From NCBI GenBank assembly GCA_041908795.1, contig JAYRER010000002.1, forward strand, positions 1-14,909: DNA of 14,909 nucleotides, in the 5' to 3' direction. The notes under the pieces are model-generated. The model made no database searches. It was not told the DNA's origin and worked only from the letters and a program-made list of their open reading frames with translations. This document shows positions 1-6,804 of the stretch, piece by piece. This stretch comes from CAYLHB01 sp041908795. Lineage in GTDB: Bacteria > Patescibacteriota > Minisyncoccia > Phycocordibacterales > UBA12088. Made by a program: the position numbers and the translations under genes. How positions within the stretch are numbered: the stretch's first letter is position 1; each line of letters starts with the position of its first letter.

Positions 1-83
1 CGTGCAATGTGGGTAACATTACTGCGCCCTGCGAGCAGGAGACCTATGCGCTCTCGCTCGCGTATATCGATGTGTGTGTACAT
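1..83 (-). CDS. IS30-like transposase, N-terminal fragment (cut by left edge)
   Basis: Reading the minus strand from an ATG at 83-81, the frame stays open for 27 residues to the window edge. The peptide begins MYTHIDIRERERIGLLLAG and continues RSNVTHIAR. This matches the pattern of the N-terminal helix-turn-helix of IS30-family transposases (a Y-T/K-H-L motif, an E-R-x-x-I stretch, LL-A-G, then an S/N-x-x-x-IA-R recognition segment). In that family this domain binds the terminal inverted repeats and a C-terminal DDE domain does the cutting and joining; that part lies outside the window. Only 27 residues are visible, so another homeodomain-like DNA-binding protein is possible, and whether the gene is intact cannot be told. 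If it is IS30, the end of the element should lie in 84-198. Confidence 0.55.
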   Translation of the reverse strand, partial: MYTHIDIRERERIGLLLAGRSNVTHIA

Positions 84-134
84 ATGTACCTATACTACCG
101 TGCAGTTCAAAGTTGAGAGCAGCTTTTCTACATA

Positions 135-163
135 TTGACAATATTAATCTTTTCTAGTAGAAA
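135..163 (+). promoter_or_regulatory. Sigma-70-like promoter for the small lipoprotein gene
   Basis: A perfect -35 hexamer TTGACA (135-140) is followed by a 17-base spacer and a -10-like TAGAAA (158-163, 4 of 6 matches to TATAAT). A transcript would start near 170, about 29 bases before the ATG at 199. A weak GAGG at 185-188 is the only Shine-Dalgarno-like sequence. The -35 box lies just upstream of the presumed IS30-like transposase, so it may be inside the end of that element and point outwards. The hexamers and spacing are seen; activity is inferred. Confidence 0.5.
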
Positions 164-198
164 GAATTAAGTAGCAACTCGAACGAGGCGAAAATAAC

Positions 199-435
199 AT
201 GTTGTTTAAGGGTAAGTTTGGAGCAGTGCTTATGACACTACTCCTTTGCGGTTGTGGTTTGCCTATGGAAAGGCATGCCGCGGCCCAGCACCAAGTGATC
301 TGCGAGACAAACGCAGGATTGGCCCTCAAGATGCACAACCCCAAAGGTTACGAGGAGCTGTGCGCAGAACTCAACAGAAAGAAAGAGAACCCCATCGCCG
401 CCACATGGGAGGCGATAAAGAAAGGAGAACGATAA
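199..435 (+). CDS. Small putative lipoprotein, function unknown
   Basis: This 78-residue protein has a short positive start (K4, K6), a hydrophobic stretch at residues 8-16, and L-C-G-C at 16-19, which fits a lipobox with C19 as the lipidated cysteine. An alternative signal peptidase I site is A-A-A before Q30. The mature part is short, hydrophilic and lysine-rich towards the C-terminus, with two further cysteines (C35, C55) that could form a disulphide outside the membrane. I do not recognise a family. It has its own promoter-like sequence upstream and a hairpin eight bases after the stop, so it is probably a single-gene unit apart from the secretion operon. It lies next to an apparent IS element and may be accessory. 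The export signal and clean flanking elements argue for a real gene, but no homolog is known to me. Confidence 0.55.
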   Translation: MLFKGKFGAVLMTLLLCGCGLPMERHAAAQHQVICETNAGLALKMHNPKGYEELCAELNRKKENPIAATWEAIKKGER

Positions 436-442
436 AGAAACA

Positions 443-471
443 CAGGGTGTACTGCGGTGCGGTACACCCTG
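443..471 (+). terminator. Hairpin after the small lipoprotein gene, terminator-like
   Basis: A perfect 10-base stem (CAGGGTGTAC at 443-452 with GTACACCCTG at 462-471) encloses a 9-base loop and starts eight bases after the stop codon. On the plus strand no T-run follows, so intrinsic termination would be weak there. Read on the minus strand the stem is followed by TGTTTCTTTA, a modest T-rich tail. It may terminate, protect an mRNA 3' end, or act in both directions. Confidence 0.45.
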
Positions 472-614
472 AAGGCATTCCACTAATCGCCCACAGGCGT
501 TAGTAAAGGTTCGATGCCACTACATGACTGACTTTATCTAGATAGTAGTAATCCCCAGTATACGATTGGTACTAAGAACTGGTTTTGATACATGGTGTAC
601 TATATGTGTACGGT

Positions 615-1487
615 ATGCGCCCCCGTACCCATACAAAATCGCTTTCCTTCCACCTTGTCGCGTTTTTTTTACCGGCAATCAGTTTGGTTGGTTCCGGGCT
701 GCTTGCTTTCGCATACTTTTCACATGGTGGCGAGGAGGTTGTGTCGCATGTGCACGCACAGGACAGTGCATCGTTGTATACAACGCTCACCAGCCACGAC
801 AGCAACAACAATGGGCAAGCTGACTGGGAAGATGCGCTCTTCTCATGGCAACAACGAGGCGATGAGTCTGACATACTTACGTCATCAGAGACTGAAGCTG
901 ACTTTGTAGGCTCAGCTCAAACAGTGACAGCGCAGGTGGGGCGAAATCTTCTTGGCAACTATCTTGCAATGAAACGCTCCGGAGAGTTTGCCCACGGGGG
1001 TAAAGAACGCCTTCTTGAAGAAATTCTTCACACGGCCAACACACTTCCGCAAGTTAAATCATTCTCACCGAATGATCTTATAGCACTACCTCACACAGAC
1101 AATGATACGGTTCGCATATATCAACAAAGCATCGGGCAGTGCACTGAATCACTCAAGACCTTTCGCACTAATGAGTTAATTCTTTTCTCACTTGCTCTTG
1201 AGCGGCAAGACACCGAAGCGAAAGAAGAGTTGCGAAAACTTGCACAAGCATACGGGAACGTGGCGACATGTATGCAAAGTGTGCCTACCCCTCACATATT
1301 CTTGGACGAGCATGCTCAACTCATTTCACACCTACACCTTTGGCACTACGACTTGGAAAGCCTTACAGTTTTTGACACTGACCCTGTTCGCACACTTTCC
1401 AGAGTTCCCTACATAGACATCGACGCCAATAAAGCGCGCACTTCTCTATTTAATCTCACGCGTAAACTTGCTACCCAGCTTCAATAG
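615..1487 (+). CDS. Membrane-anchored protein with EF-hand/TSP3-like calcium loop, first gene of the secretion operon
   Basis: The 290-residue protein has a basic start (R2, R4, K8), one hydrophobic segment at about 13-35 that may be a signal or an anchor, and a possible signal peptidase site V-H-A before Q49. At 62-73 lies D-S-N-N-N-G-Q-A-D-W-E-D, with acidic or amide residues at loop positions 1, 3, 5, 9 and 12. This resembles a calcium-binding EF-hand or thrombospondin type 3 loop, and the DW(E/D) ending is common in CPR surface proteins. The rest is largely helical, with two cysteines (near residues 174 and 218), and has no named domain. ATG 615 is preferred over the in-frame TTG at 585 because it places the basic residues directly before the membrane segment. 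The stop is four bases before the next gene. The role is unknown; location and context suggest a cell-surface partner of the secretion machine. Confidence 0.75.
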   Translation: MRPRTHTKSLSFHLVAFFLPAISLVGSGLLAFAYFSHGGEEVVSHVHAQDSASLYTTLTSHDSNNNGQADWEDALFSWQQRGDESDILTSSETEADFVGSAQTVTAQVGRNLLGNYLAMKRSGEFAHGGKERLLEEILHTANTLPQVKSFSPNDLIALPHTDNDTVRIYQQSIGQCTESLKTFRTNELILFSLALERQDTEAKEELRKLAQAYGNVATCMQSVPTPHIFLDEHAQLISHLHLWHYDLESLTVFDTDPVRTLSRVPYIDIDANKARTSLFNLTRKLATQLQ

Positions 1488-1491
1488 CACT

Positions 1492-2919
1492 ATGCGGATA
1501 TACATGAGCGTTGCTTCAAAGATTCTCTCACTCGTGATTGCTGTGGCACTCATAAGCCCGCCTTTTTTCTTAGCGGCTACACCGAAAGTAACATATGCAC
1601 AGGCAGGAATTATAAGTTGCGTCTCGGCGGCACTTGGAGCAATTGGAGTTGAGCTTGGTATTACCGCGGGTGGTACAGCTGCTGCAGCCGCGCCCGCTGC
1701 TGTAGCCGCCCCTGCTGCGATAGCACTTTCAGTGCCTGTGAGTATACTTGCAGACCCAGCAAATATAGGGCACCAAATAGCACAAACGCAAGCACAGCTC
1801 ATGACCGAACAGAGCACATTGATTAGTTCAGGAAACAGCACCGCGCTCACTTTCAAAGAGTGCGTGACTGACCCGCTTACCTGGTTTTTGAAACAAACCA
1901 TCATATCGCAACTCACTGCGTCGATGGTCGACTGGATTAATTCCGGTTTTGAGGGGAGTCCAATGTTTCTTTCGGACCCACAGCTCTTTTTCCAAGACAT
2001 GGCTGATCAAATCGCAGGGGAGTTTATCACACAAGGCGGGCTCGAGTTTATGTGTAGCCCGTTTCAGCTTGACCTTCAAATCGCACTCATCACAAAATAT
2101 TTCGCTTCCGACAGGGACCGAACCATAGCGTGTAGACTTTCTGATGTGGTAAGTAATATGGAAGGTTTCCTCAGTGGAGCGTTTGAAGAGGGGGGGTGGG
2201 AAGGATGGTTTGAAATGGTTGCACAGCCACAAAACAACAAGTTTGGAGCTTTCTTCGAAGCTGACGCGGCAATAAGCGCGCGCATTGGGGGCAAAGCCGG
2301 ACAAATCAGTAAGGAACTGGATTGGGGTAAAGGTTTTTTGACGCCGACATGTGATGCGGATGGCGACCCAAAAACACCTGAAACCAACTGTACGCCGGGA
2401 ACATGGGTTGAACATCAGCTTTTGGAACACACCGATGTTGGGCTTGAGGGGCTGCAACTTGCAGACGAACTTGATGAAATCATCGGTGCTCTGCTTCAGC
2501 AATTGGTTCAAACGGTTATGACCGGCGCACAAGGACTTCTTGGGCTTTCAGATGGTGCGCAAGCTGGGGGCTCCTCGTACTCTGATCAACTGAGAAACTA
2601 CACCGCAAACGCAACCGCGCCAACAATTAACGCGCACAAGAAGGAAGCAAACGACAAGCGCGCAGAACTGCTTGCGAGAATCGCTTCGCTCCGTACCGCG
2701 GAAAATGCGCTCCCACGCGACACGTTCATTATTTACCTCGATGAGCTTGAGCGTCGTGTCCTATCTGTTGACATGACTGATTCAGTTTCTGCAGTGAGGA
2801 AACTTGTGGAAATCGCTTCCGATCTTGATGACCTTGAAGAAAATATACGTGCGGGCACTCCACCTGCTCCGAACACCGCAGGTCCAGGTATTCCTCCCCC
2901 ACCCACTTCTACTCCGTAG
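1492..2919 (+). CDS. Conserved CPR exported protein of the type IV secretion-like locus
   Basis: This 475-residue protein has an N-terminal signal peptide with a probable cut after T-Y-A before Q37. A short Ala/Pro-rich stretch follows at about 60-80. The core contains W-I-N-S-G-F at 148-153, followed by a D-P-x-x-F-F pattern, a C-S-P-F segment, and C287-D-A-D-G-D with C300, where two cysteines frame an acidic calcium-like loop. A T-P-G-x-x-x-E-x-Q-L segment then leads into an amphipathic helical region with D-E-I-I-x-A-L-L-x-Q-L. I recognise this combination from uncharacterised proteins next to CPR secretion genes. The C-terminal third is predicted coiled coil (about 370-455) and ends in a Pro-rich tail. 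Its place just before a VirB6-like gene recalls VirB5/TrbJ genes, but I see no convincing similarity. ATG 1492 is four bases after the upstream stop; ATG 1504 is an alternative. Confidence 0.82.
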   Translation: MRIYMSVASKILSLVIAVALISPPFFLAATPKVTYAQAGIISCVSAALGAIGVELGITAGGTAAAAAPAAVAAPAAIALSVPVSILADPANIGHQIAQTQAQLMTEQSTLISSGNSTALTFKECVTDPLTWFLKQTIISQLTASMVDWINSGFEGSPMFLSDPQLFFQDMADQIAGEFITQGGLEFMCSPFQLDLQIALITKYFASDRDRTIACRLSDVVSNMEGFLSGAFEEGGWEGWFEMVAQPQNNKFGAFFEADAAISARIGGKAGQISKELDWGKGFLTPTCDADGDPKTPETNCTPGTWVEHQLLEHTDVGLEGLQLADELDEIIGALLQQLVQTVMTGAQGLLGLSDGAQAGGSSYSDQLRNYTANATAPTINAHKKEANDKRAELLARIASLRTAENALPRDTFIIYLDELERRVLSVDMTDSVSAVRKLVEIASDLDDLEENIRAGTPPAPNTAGPGIPPPPTSTP

Positions 2920-2920
2920 T

Positions 2921-4993
2921 ATGGTACTCACATCACTCACTAGGCGTTACATTGTGGCACTCTTGCTATGCGGTTTTTTTGTGCAGGTATGTGCGCCGCT
3001 TGTGGTTTTTGCGGAACCGGGAACAGATGAATCGAAAGGTTATACGAGCCCCGGGACAGTGTCTACACAAGCAAATGCAAGTCCCGGAACAAAATCTGCT
3101 AACAACGCTGCGGAAACACCACGTGCGGGTGGTCCGGAGTTTAAGTGCACTTCGCTGGTACCACCAGCGATCGATATATCGTGTAGTTTCGCCTACATCG
3201 CATACCAACTCATGTCGGGTGCCGCCTACCTCATGGGACAGACGGGAGTACTCCTCAACTTCGCGGTGCTCTACCTCGTCAACGGCATGGGGCAATTGGT
3301 GATAGAGATGGGGGTGGGTACCCCGTGGACCGTATTGCGTGATATCGCCAACGTGTTCTTGGTTTTTCTAACGCTCTTTATAGGCATCGCGACGATTCTC
3401 GGCATTTCGAGTTACGGGAGTAAGGCCCTCCTCTGGAAGGTGATTCTTGCCGCACTCCTTGTGAACTTTAGCTTGCTCTTCACACAAGTTATTGTTGATG
3501 TATCCAACCTTGCCGCTTCTGCGATACACACACAGCTAGCACAGGTTGCGAATTTTAGTAGTACCGCCGGGGCAGGATGCTCACCCTCCGAGGTACCAGC
3601 CGGGGAAGTAAATCCGTGTGTAGAAAAAGGCATCGCAGGCGCGTTTATGACCCAGATGGGTCTTATGCAGGTGTATAAAAAGGGGAAAGAAGGGTCGTAT
3701 GGAGTTCAGAGCAGTGAATACTATAACTATATTACACTCACCTCTATGGCGGCCATCCCTATGTTTATAGTGGGAGCCTTTGTGTTCGGCGCGGCGGCGC
3801 TCATGCTCATATACCGCTTTGTGGTGCTCGTCTTTCTCATGGTGGTCTCCGCCCCCGCGTTAGTGATGTTTATCACACGCCAAGGAGGGGGCGGATCACA
3901 GTGGTGGAGCACGCTCATTAAAGAATCATTCGGTGCCCCCATTATGTTCCTCATGTTTTGGGTATCGTACATCATGCTTGAGAGCACCACCTCCTTCTTT
4001 GTGGGAAAGGTGGGTACGGGCGTAGCTAGCACTGCACAAAACGGCAACATCTTCAGCGTAAAAATTCTCTTTAGTTTCATAATGGTTTGTTTCTTCCTTG
4101 TGGGTTCACTCATCATTGCTCGCAAACTGGGCACGGGGGGAGCGGCGGGTGCAATGGCGATCGGAAACAGATGGAGCCGAAGCGCCGGTATGATGATGGG
4201 TGCGGGTGCGGGTGCGGCGACCTTTGGGGTAACGGGGGCATTGGGACGAAGGTACATTGGTGCCGCGGGTGCGAGTATGGCAGAAAATAGAAACGTACTT
4301 GAGCGTGCAAAAAATAAGGGGGTGAGTGGGTGGGTGGCACGTCAGCAAATTAAACTTGGGGAACGTACGGCAAGAGCGAGCTTTGACGGGAGATCCTTGG
4401 CGGGGAAGGATACGCAAAAATGGACAGGTGCGGCACAAAAGGGCGGCTATGCGCAAAACCTTAAGGACTGGAAGAAAGAGGAATCAGACCTTAACAAGAA
4501 ACTTTCGACACCCTCCCTCACAGGGGAGCAGAAAGAGAAACTTGGTGAAGCCAATAAGGAGGAAATAGGTGCACGCAACAATCTGCGCGAAGCAGAAAGT
4601 AACCGCAAAATACTACTGGAACGACTTGGTAATACCAAGATAAGCGGCGAGGACAAAAAAGCACTTAAGGAACGAATAGCGAACAAGGATCGCGATATAG
4701 AAACTGCCCGCACAAAACTTGAGGATACAAGGAAAGCTCGCACAGGACTACGCGAAGGGTACGTGAACGAAGCGAAGGATGCGGCAGGAAAGCGGGTAGC
4801 GGAGCGCGCCGAGCAGGTTGAAAGTCCTAATAGCGGACTGGGTGCATTCTGGGATCCCTACACGAGAGGTGAGAGACGACAGTTGGCCGATGAGGCGAGA
4901 AAAATACTGAAACAAGGTAAGATGACGAAGGCGGAGCGGATTGCAAAGGAAATTGCTGATTCGCTTGAAACTAAGGAGAGCGAAGGAAAATAA
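2921..4993 (+). CDS. VirB6/TrbL-like polytopic inner-membrane channel protein
   Basis: The 690-residue protein starts one base after the previous stop. It has a signal or first membrane helix (8-28, possible cut at V-F-A before E32) and a Thr/Ser/Gly-rich linker. Further hydrophobic segments lie near 90-125, 136-165, 173-200, 275-318, 337-353 and 380-400. The segment beginning W136-T-V-L-R-D-I-A-N and the later L-L-V-N-F-S-L are hallmarks of the VirB6/TrbL-like proteins of CPR secretion loci. In type IV systems VirB6 forms part of the inner-membrane translocation pore. A glycine/alanine-rich stretch follows the last helix, then S487-F-D-G-R and a K-G-G-Y motif typical of CPR versions. The tail to residue 690 is highly charged and probably coiled coil. 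The large tail, probably cytoplasmic, could contact the VirB4 ATPase encoded downstream. An upstream in-frame start at 2804 would overlap the preceding gene and is less likely. Confidence 0.85.
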   Translation: MVLTSLTRRYIVALLLCGFFVQVCAPLVVFAEPGTDESKGYTSPGTVSTQANASPGTKSANNAAETPRAGGPEFKCTSLVPPAIDISCSFAYIAYQLMSGAAYLMGQTGVLLNFAVLYLVNGMGQLVIEMGVGTPWTVLRDIANVFLVFLTLFIGIATILGISSYGSKALLWKVILAALLVNFSLLFTQVIVDVSNLAASAIHTQLAQVANFSSTAGAGCSPSEVPAGEVNPCVEKGIAGAFMTQMGLMQVYKKGKEGSYGVQSSEYYNYITLTSMAAIPMFIVGAFVFGAAALMLIYRFVVLVFLMVVSAPALVMFITRQGGGGSQWWSTLIKESFGAPIMFLMFWVSYIMLESTTSFFVGKVGTGVASTAQNGNIFSVKILFSFIMVCFFLVGSLIIARKLGTGGAAGAMAIGNRWSRSAGMMMGAGAGAATFGVTGALGRRYIGAAGASMAENRNVLERAKNKGVSGWVARQQIKLGERTARASFDGRSLAGKDTQKWTGAAQKGGYAQNLKDWKKEESDLNKKLSTPSLTGEQKEKLGEANKEEIGARNNLREAESNRKILLERLGNTKISGEDKKALKERIANKDRDIETARTKLEDTRKARTGLREGYVNEAKDAAGKRVAERAEQVESPNSGLGAFWDPYTRGERRQLADEARKILKQGKMTKAERIAKEIADSLETKESEGK

Positions 4994-5010
4994 CCAAAAA
5001 GGTACAAAGT

Positions 5011-5589
5011 ATGGACATACAAAATTTACCCCACCTACTCCAAGAAAGATTTCGAGAACTTCCTCCACTAGCACAAGAGATGTTTGTCGCACTCGAGTAC
5101 CTGTCTGTATTTGCAATGTTGCAAAAGAACTTCGGAGTTTCCCCTGAACAGCTTGCCGTAATTGATGAGGAGCTCCTGTTGGTGTTGTTTGGATTGGAGG
5201 ATCCGGAGCACCTTGCTGAGCACATTACACAGGAGTCCGGTCTGGACCAGTCTGTTGCCCAGGAGATAGCAAACATTCTTTTCACTGAAGTTATGGGTCC
5301 TTTTTCGAAAAAGCTTGCGACCTTTGTGGAGGCTACACGCATGGACGGAACTGCTGTTGATTTGTCTAAGAATGTAGCAGCATCTTCCGCGCCATTACCA
5401 CAAATCCCACATACACACGACCGCACGCTTCCCGAGCTTCTCGTCGCACGCTCGTCTGAGAGTTCAAAAAATGGAAATGTTGCGGTATCGGTCCCGTCAC
5501 AAACCGGGGATTCCTCAAGCACTCCTCAAAGCACTCCTCCCACACCCACCTACCAAGGGGTGGATCCCTACCGCGAGGAGCCACAGTAA
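5011..5589 (+). CDS. Small helical cytosolic protein conserved in CPR secretion loci, function unknown
   Basis: This 192-residue protein has no signal peptide or membrane segment. Residues 1-110 are acidic and helical, with a repeated pattern of leucine-rich helices (L-P-P-L-A-Q-E, E-L-L-L-V-L-F-G-L). The part from about 115 to the end is low-complexity Ser/Thr/Pro, finishing with D-P-Y-R-E-E-P-Q. I recall short proteins with the same plan, an N-terminal helical bundle with V-x-L-G-L-like motif and a C-terminal D-P-Y-R-E ending, between the VirB6-like and PrgI genes of other CPR loci. A cytosolic adaptor or assembly factor for the machine is possible but unproven. The start is 17 bases after the upstream stop, with a weak AAAGG eight bases before the ATG, one of the few Shine-Dalgarno-like sites in the operon. 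Confidence 0.72.
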   Translation: MDIQNLPHLLQERFRELPPLAQEMFVALEYLSVFAMLQKNFGVSPEQLAVIDEELLLVLFGLEDPEHLAEHITQESGLDQSVAQEIANILFTEVMGPFSKKLATFVEATRMDGTAVDLSKNVAASSAPLPQIPHTHDRTLPELLVARSSESSKNGNVAVSVPSQTGDSSSTPQSTPPTPTYQGVDPYREEPQ

Positions 5590-5624
5590 CCTGTGACTAC
5601 TGGGTTTTTCAACAAAACATTGAT

Positions 5625-6065
5625 ATGCGATTTCAAGTACCCCAATTCATTGAGTTGGAAGATAAGATATTTGGACCACTCTCGTTCAAGCAGTTTCTCT
5701 ATGTCCTAGGGGGTATTGCGGTGGTGACCATCCTCTATCTCCAGTTTGGCTTCGTAATAGCCGTGGTGGGAGGCGGTGTTCCTTTGGCACTAAGTCTAGC
5801 GCTCGCGTTCGTGAAGGTTAACAATCGCCCGTTCGTATTTTTTTTACAATCATTCTTAAATTTTTTCGCTCACAAACGGCTCTACTTATGGAGAAAGGTG
5901 GACAAGAAGGCGGTGCCCACAAAGTCACAGAGTACGTCCCCACCAAAGTTGGAAGCACCTCGTATTTCTGAGAGTCGCCTCAAGGATCTCGCGTGGACCC
6001 TTGATATTAAAGAGAGTATGTACACAGATACCTCACAGGTCGGTTCACCCAGAGAGCGTACGTAA
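5625..6065 (+). CDS. PrgI-family protein (VirB3-like membrane subunit)
   Basis: The 146-residue protein opens with F-Q-V-P-Q-F-I-E, then E-D-K-I-F-G-P-L-S-F-K-Q-F, the signature of the PrgI family. Two adjacent hydrophobic helices (about 25-43 and 44-62) follow, then a basic segment (H83-K-R, W89-R-K) and a hydrophilic tail. PrgI proteins in Gram-positive conjugation systems and in CPR correspond in position and topology to VirB3, a small inner-membrane subunit that partners VirB4. The gene sits 14 bases before the VirB4 N-terminal gene, as expected. The tail beyond residue 95 is variable. No Shine-Dalgarno sequence is visible before the ATG. Confidence 0.9.
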   Translation: MRFQVPQFIELEDKIFGPLSFKQFLYVLGGIAVVTILYLQFGFVIAVVGGGVPLALSLALAFVKVNNRPFVFFLQSFLNFFAHKRLYLWRKVDKKAVPTKSQSTSPPKLEAPRISESRLKDLAWTLDIKESMYTDTSQVGSPRERT

Positions 6066-6079
6066 GGTACACTGACACT

Positions 6080-6751
6080 ATGTCTACCAACACAGCATCC
6101 CAACACGCACAACCAAGCCAAGACTTCGTACCGATTGAGTCGGTGCGTGACGGTGTCGTTATTTTGAAAGATGGATCATTCCGTGCACTCCTTATGGCAA
6201 GCTCACTCAATATCGCCCTGAAGTCTGAAGATGAGCAGGCCGCCATCGCAATGCAGTTTAGTAACTTCCTCAACTCGCTGGATTTCTCTGTACAATTCTT
6301 CATCCAGTCGCGCCAGCTCGACATCAGACCCTACATAGCTCTTTTGGAAAAACGCTACACCGAGCAGGGAAGTGAACTTATGAAGATTCAAGTGAGGGAG
6401 TATATTGAGTTTATTAAAAGCTTCACCGAGGGAACGAGTATAATGACAAAGAGCTTCTTTATCGTGGTTCCCTACATGCCTCCACTGATTGGCGCGAAAG
6501 GCACCGGACTTTCAAGTCTTTTCTCCTCTAATCGTACTCTGTCCGCGGAGGAGATGAGTCGGAATTTTGAGGAGCATCGCACCCAACTTGAGCAAAGAGT
6601 CTCAGTGGTGGCCCAAGGACTCGCCCGGACGGGGGTACGTGTAGCTCAGTTAGGCACGGAGGAAGTTATCGAACTCTACTATCGCTTATTTAATATTGGC
6701 GAGCTTGAACGACCCATTTCGCTTACCCAAGTGGCCGATTCACGCACGTAA
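6080..6751 (+). CDS. VirB4/TraC N-terminal-domain protein (separate subunit)
   Basis: This 223-residue protein carries the N-terminal, non-ATPase part of the VirB4/TraC family. Near residue 19 it reads I-E-S-V-R-D-G-V-V-I-L-K-D-G-S, followed by A-L-K-S-E-D-E-Q and a F-L-N-S-L-D-F segment, then I-Q-S-R, a set of motifs seen in CPR TraC-like proteins. In other type IV systems this domain is fused to the ATPase and docks it on the VirB3/VirB6 membrane complex. Here it ends at a TAA at 6751 with no Walker motifs, and the ATPase is the next gene. The coding sequence ends cleanly and the two-gene form is usual in CPR, so this is not a frameshift artefact. It is likely cytosolic or membrane-associated through partners. 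The spacing after PrgI is 14 bases. Confidence 0.85.
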   Translation: MSTNTASQHAQPSQDFVPIESVRDGVVILKDGSFRALLMASSLNIALKSEDEQAAIAMQFSNFLNSLDFSVQFFIQSRQLDIRPYIALLEKRYTEQGSELMKIQVREYIEFIKSFTEGTSIMTKSFFIVVPYMPPLIGAKGTGLSSLFSSNRTLSAEEMSRNFEEHRTQLEQRVSVVAQGLARTGVRVAQLGTEEVIELYYRLFNIGELERPISLTQVADSRT

Positions 6752-6804
6752 CGTATGCACCACACCAAACAGCTTCGTCGCACAACACTCACCATGTAAA
6801 CGTT

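Noticed and set aside
78..89. Perfect palindrome GTACATATGTAC
   Set aside because: It overlaps the start codon of the transposase-like frame and is too short to call an operator without a second copy.
1..116. Plus-strand open frames at the left edge as the tail of a gene
   Set aside because: The frames of 37 and 45 codons have no recognisable pattern, while the minus strand gives a transposase-like N-terminus over the same bases.
508..518. GGTTCGATGCC resembling a tRNA T-loop
   Set aside because: The flanks do not pair into a T-stem or acceptor stem, and no anticodon arm is visible upstream.
598..606. TACTATATG as a -10 element giving a leaderless 615 gene
   Set aside because: No -35 match at suitable spacing and no TG extension in register; the operon promoter remains unplaced.
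1828..2532. Long minus-strand open frame (234 codons)
   Set aside because: It lies antisense within a gene with a signal peptide and family motifs, and its own translation shows no domain or export signal.
2804..2920. Upstream start for the VirB6-like gene
   Set aside because: It would overlap the preceding gene by over 100 bases and push the signal segment away from the N-terminus.
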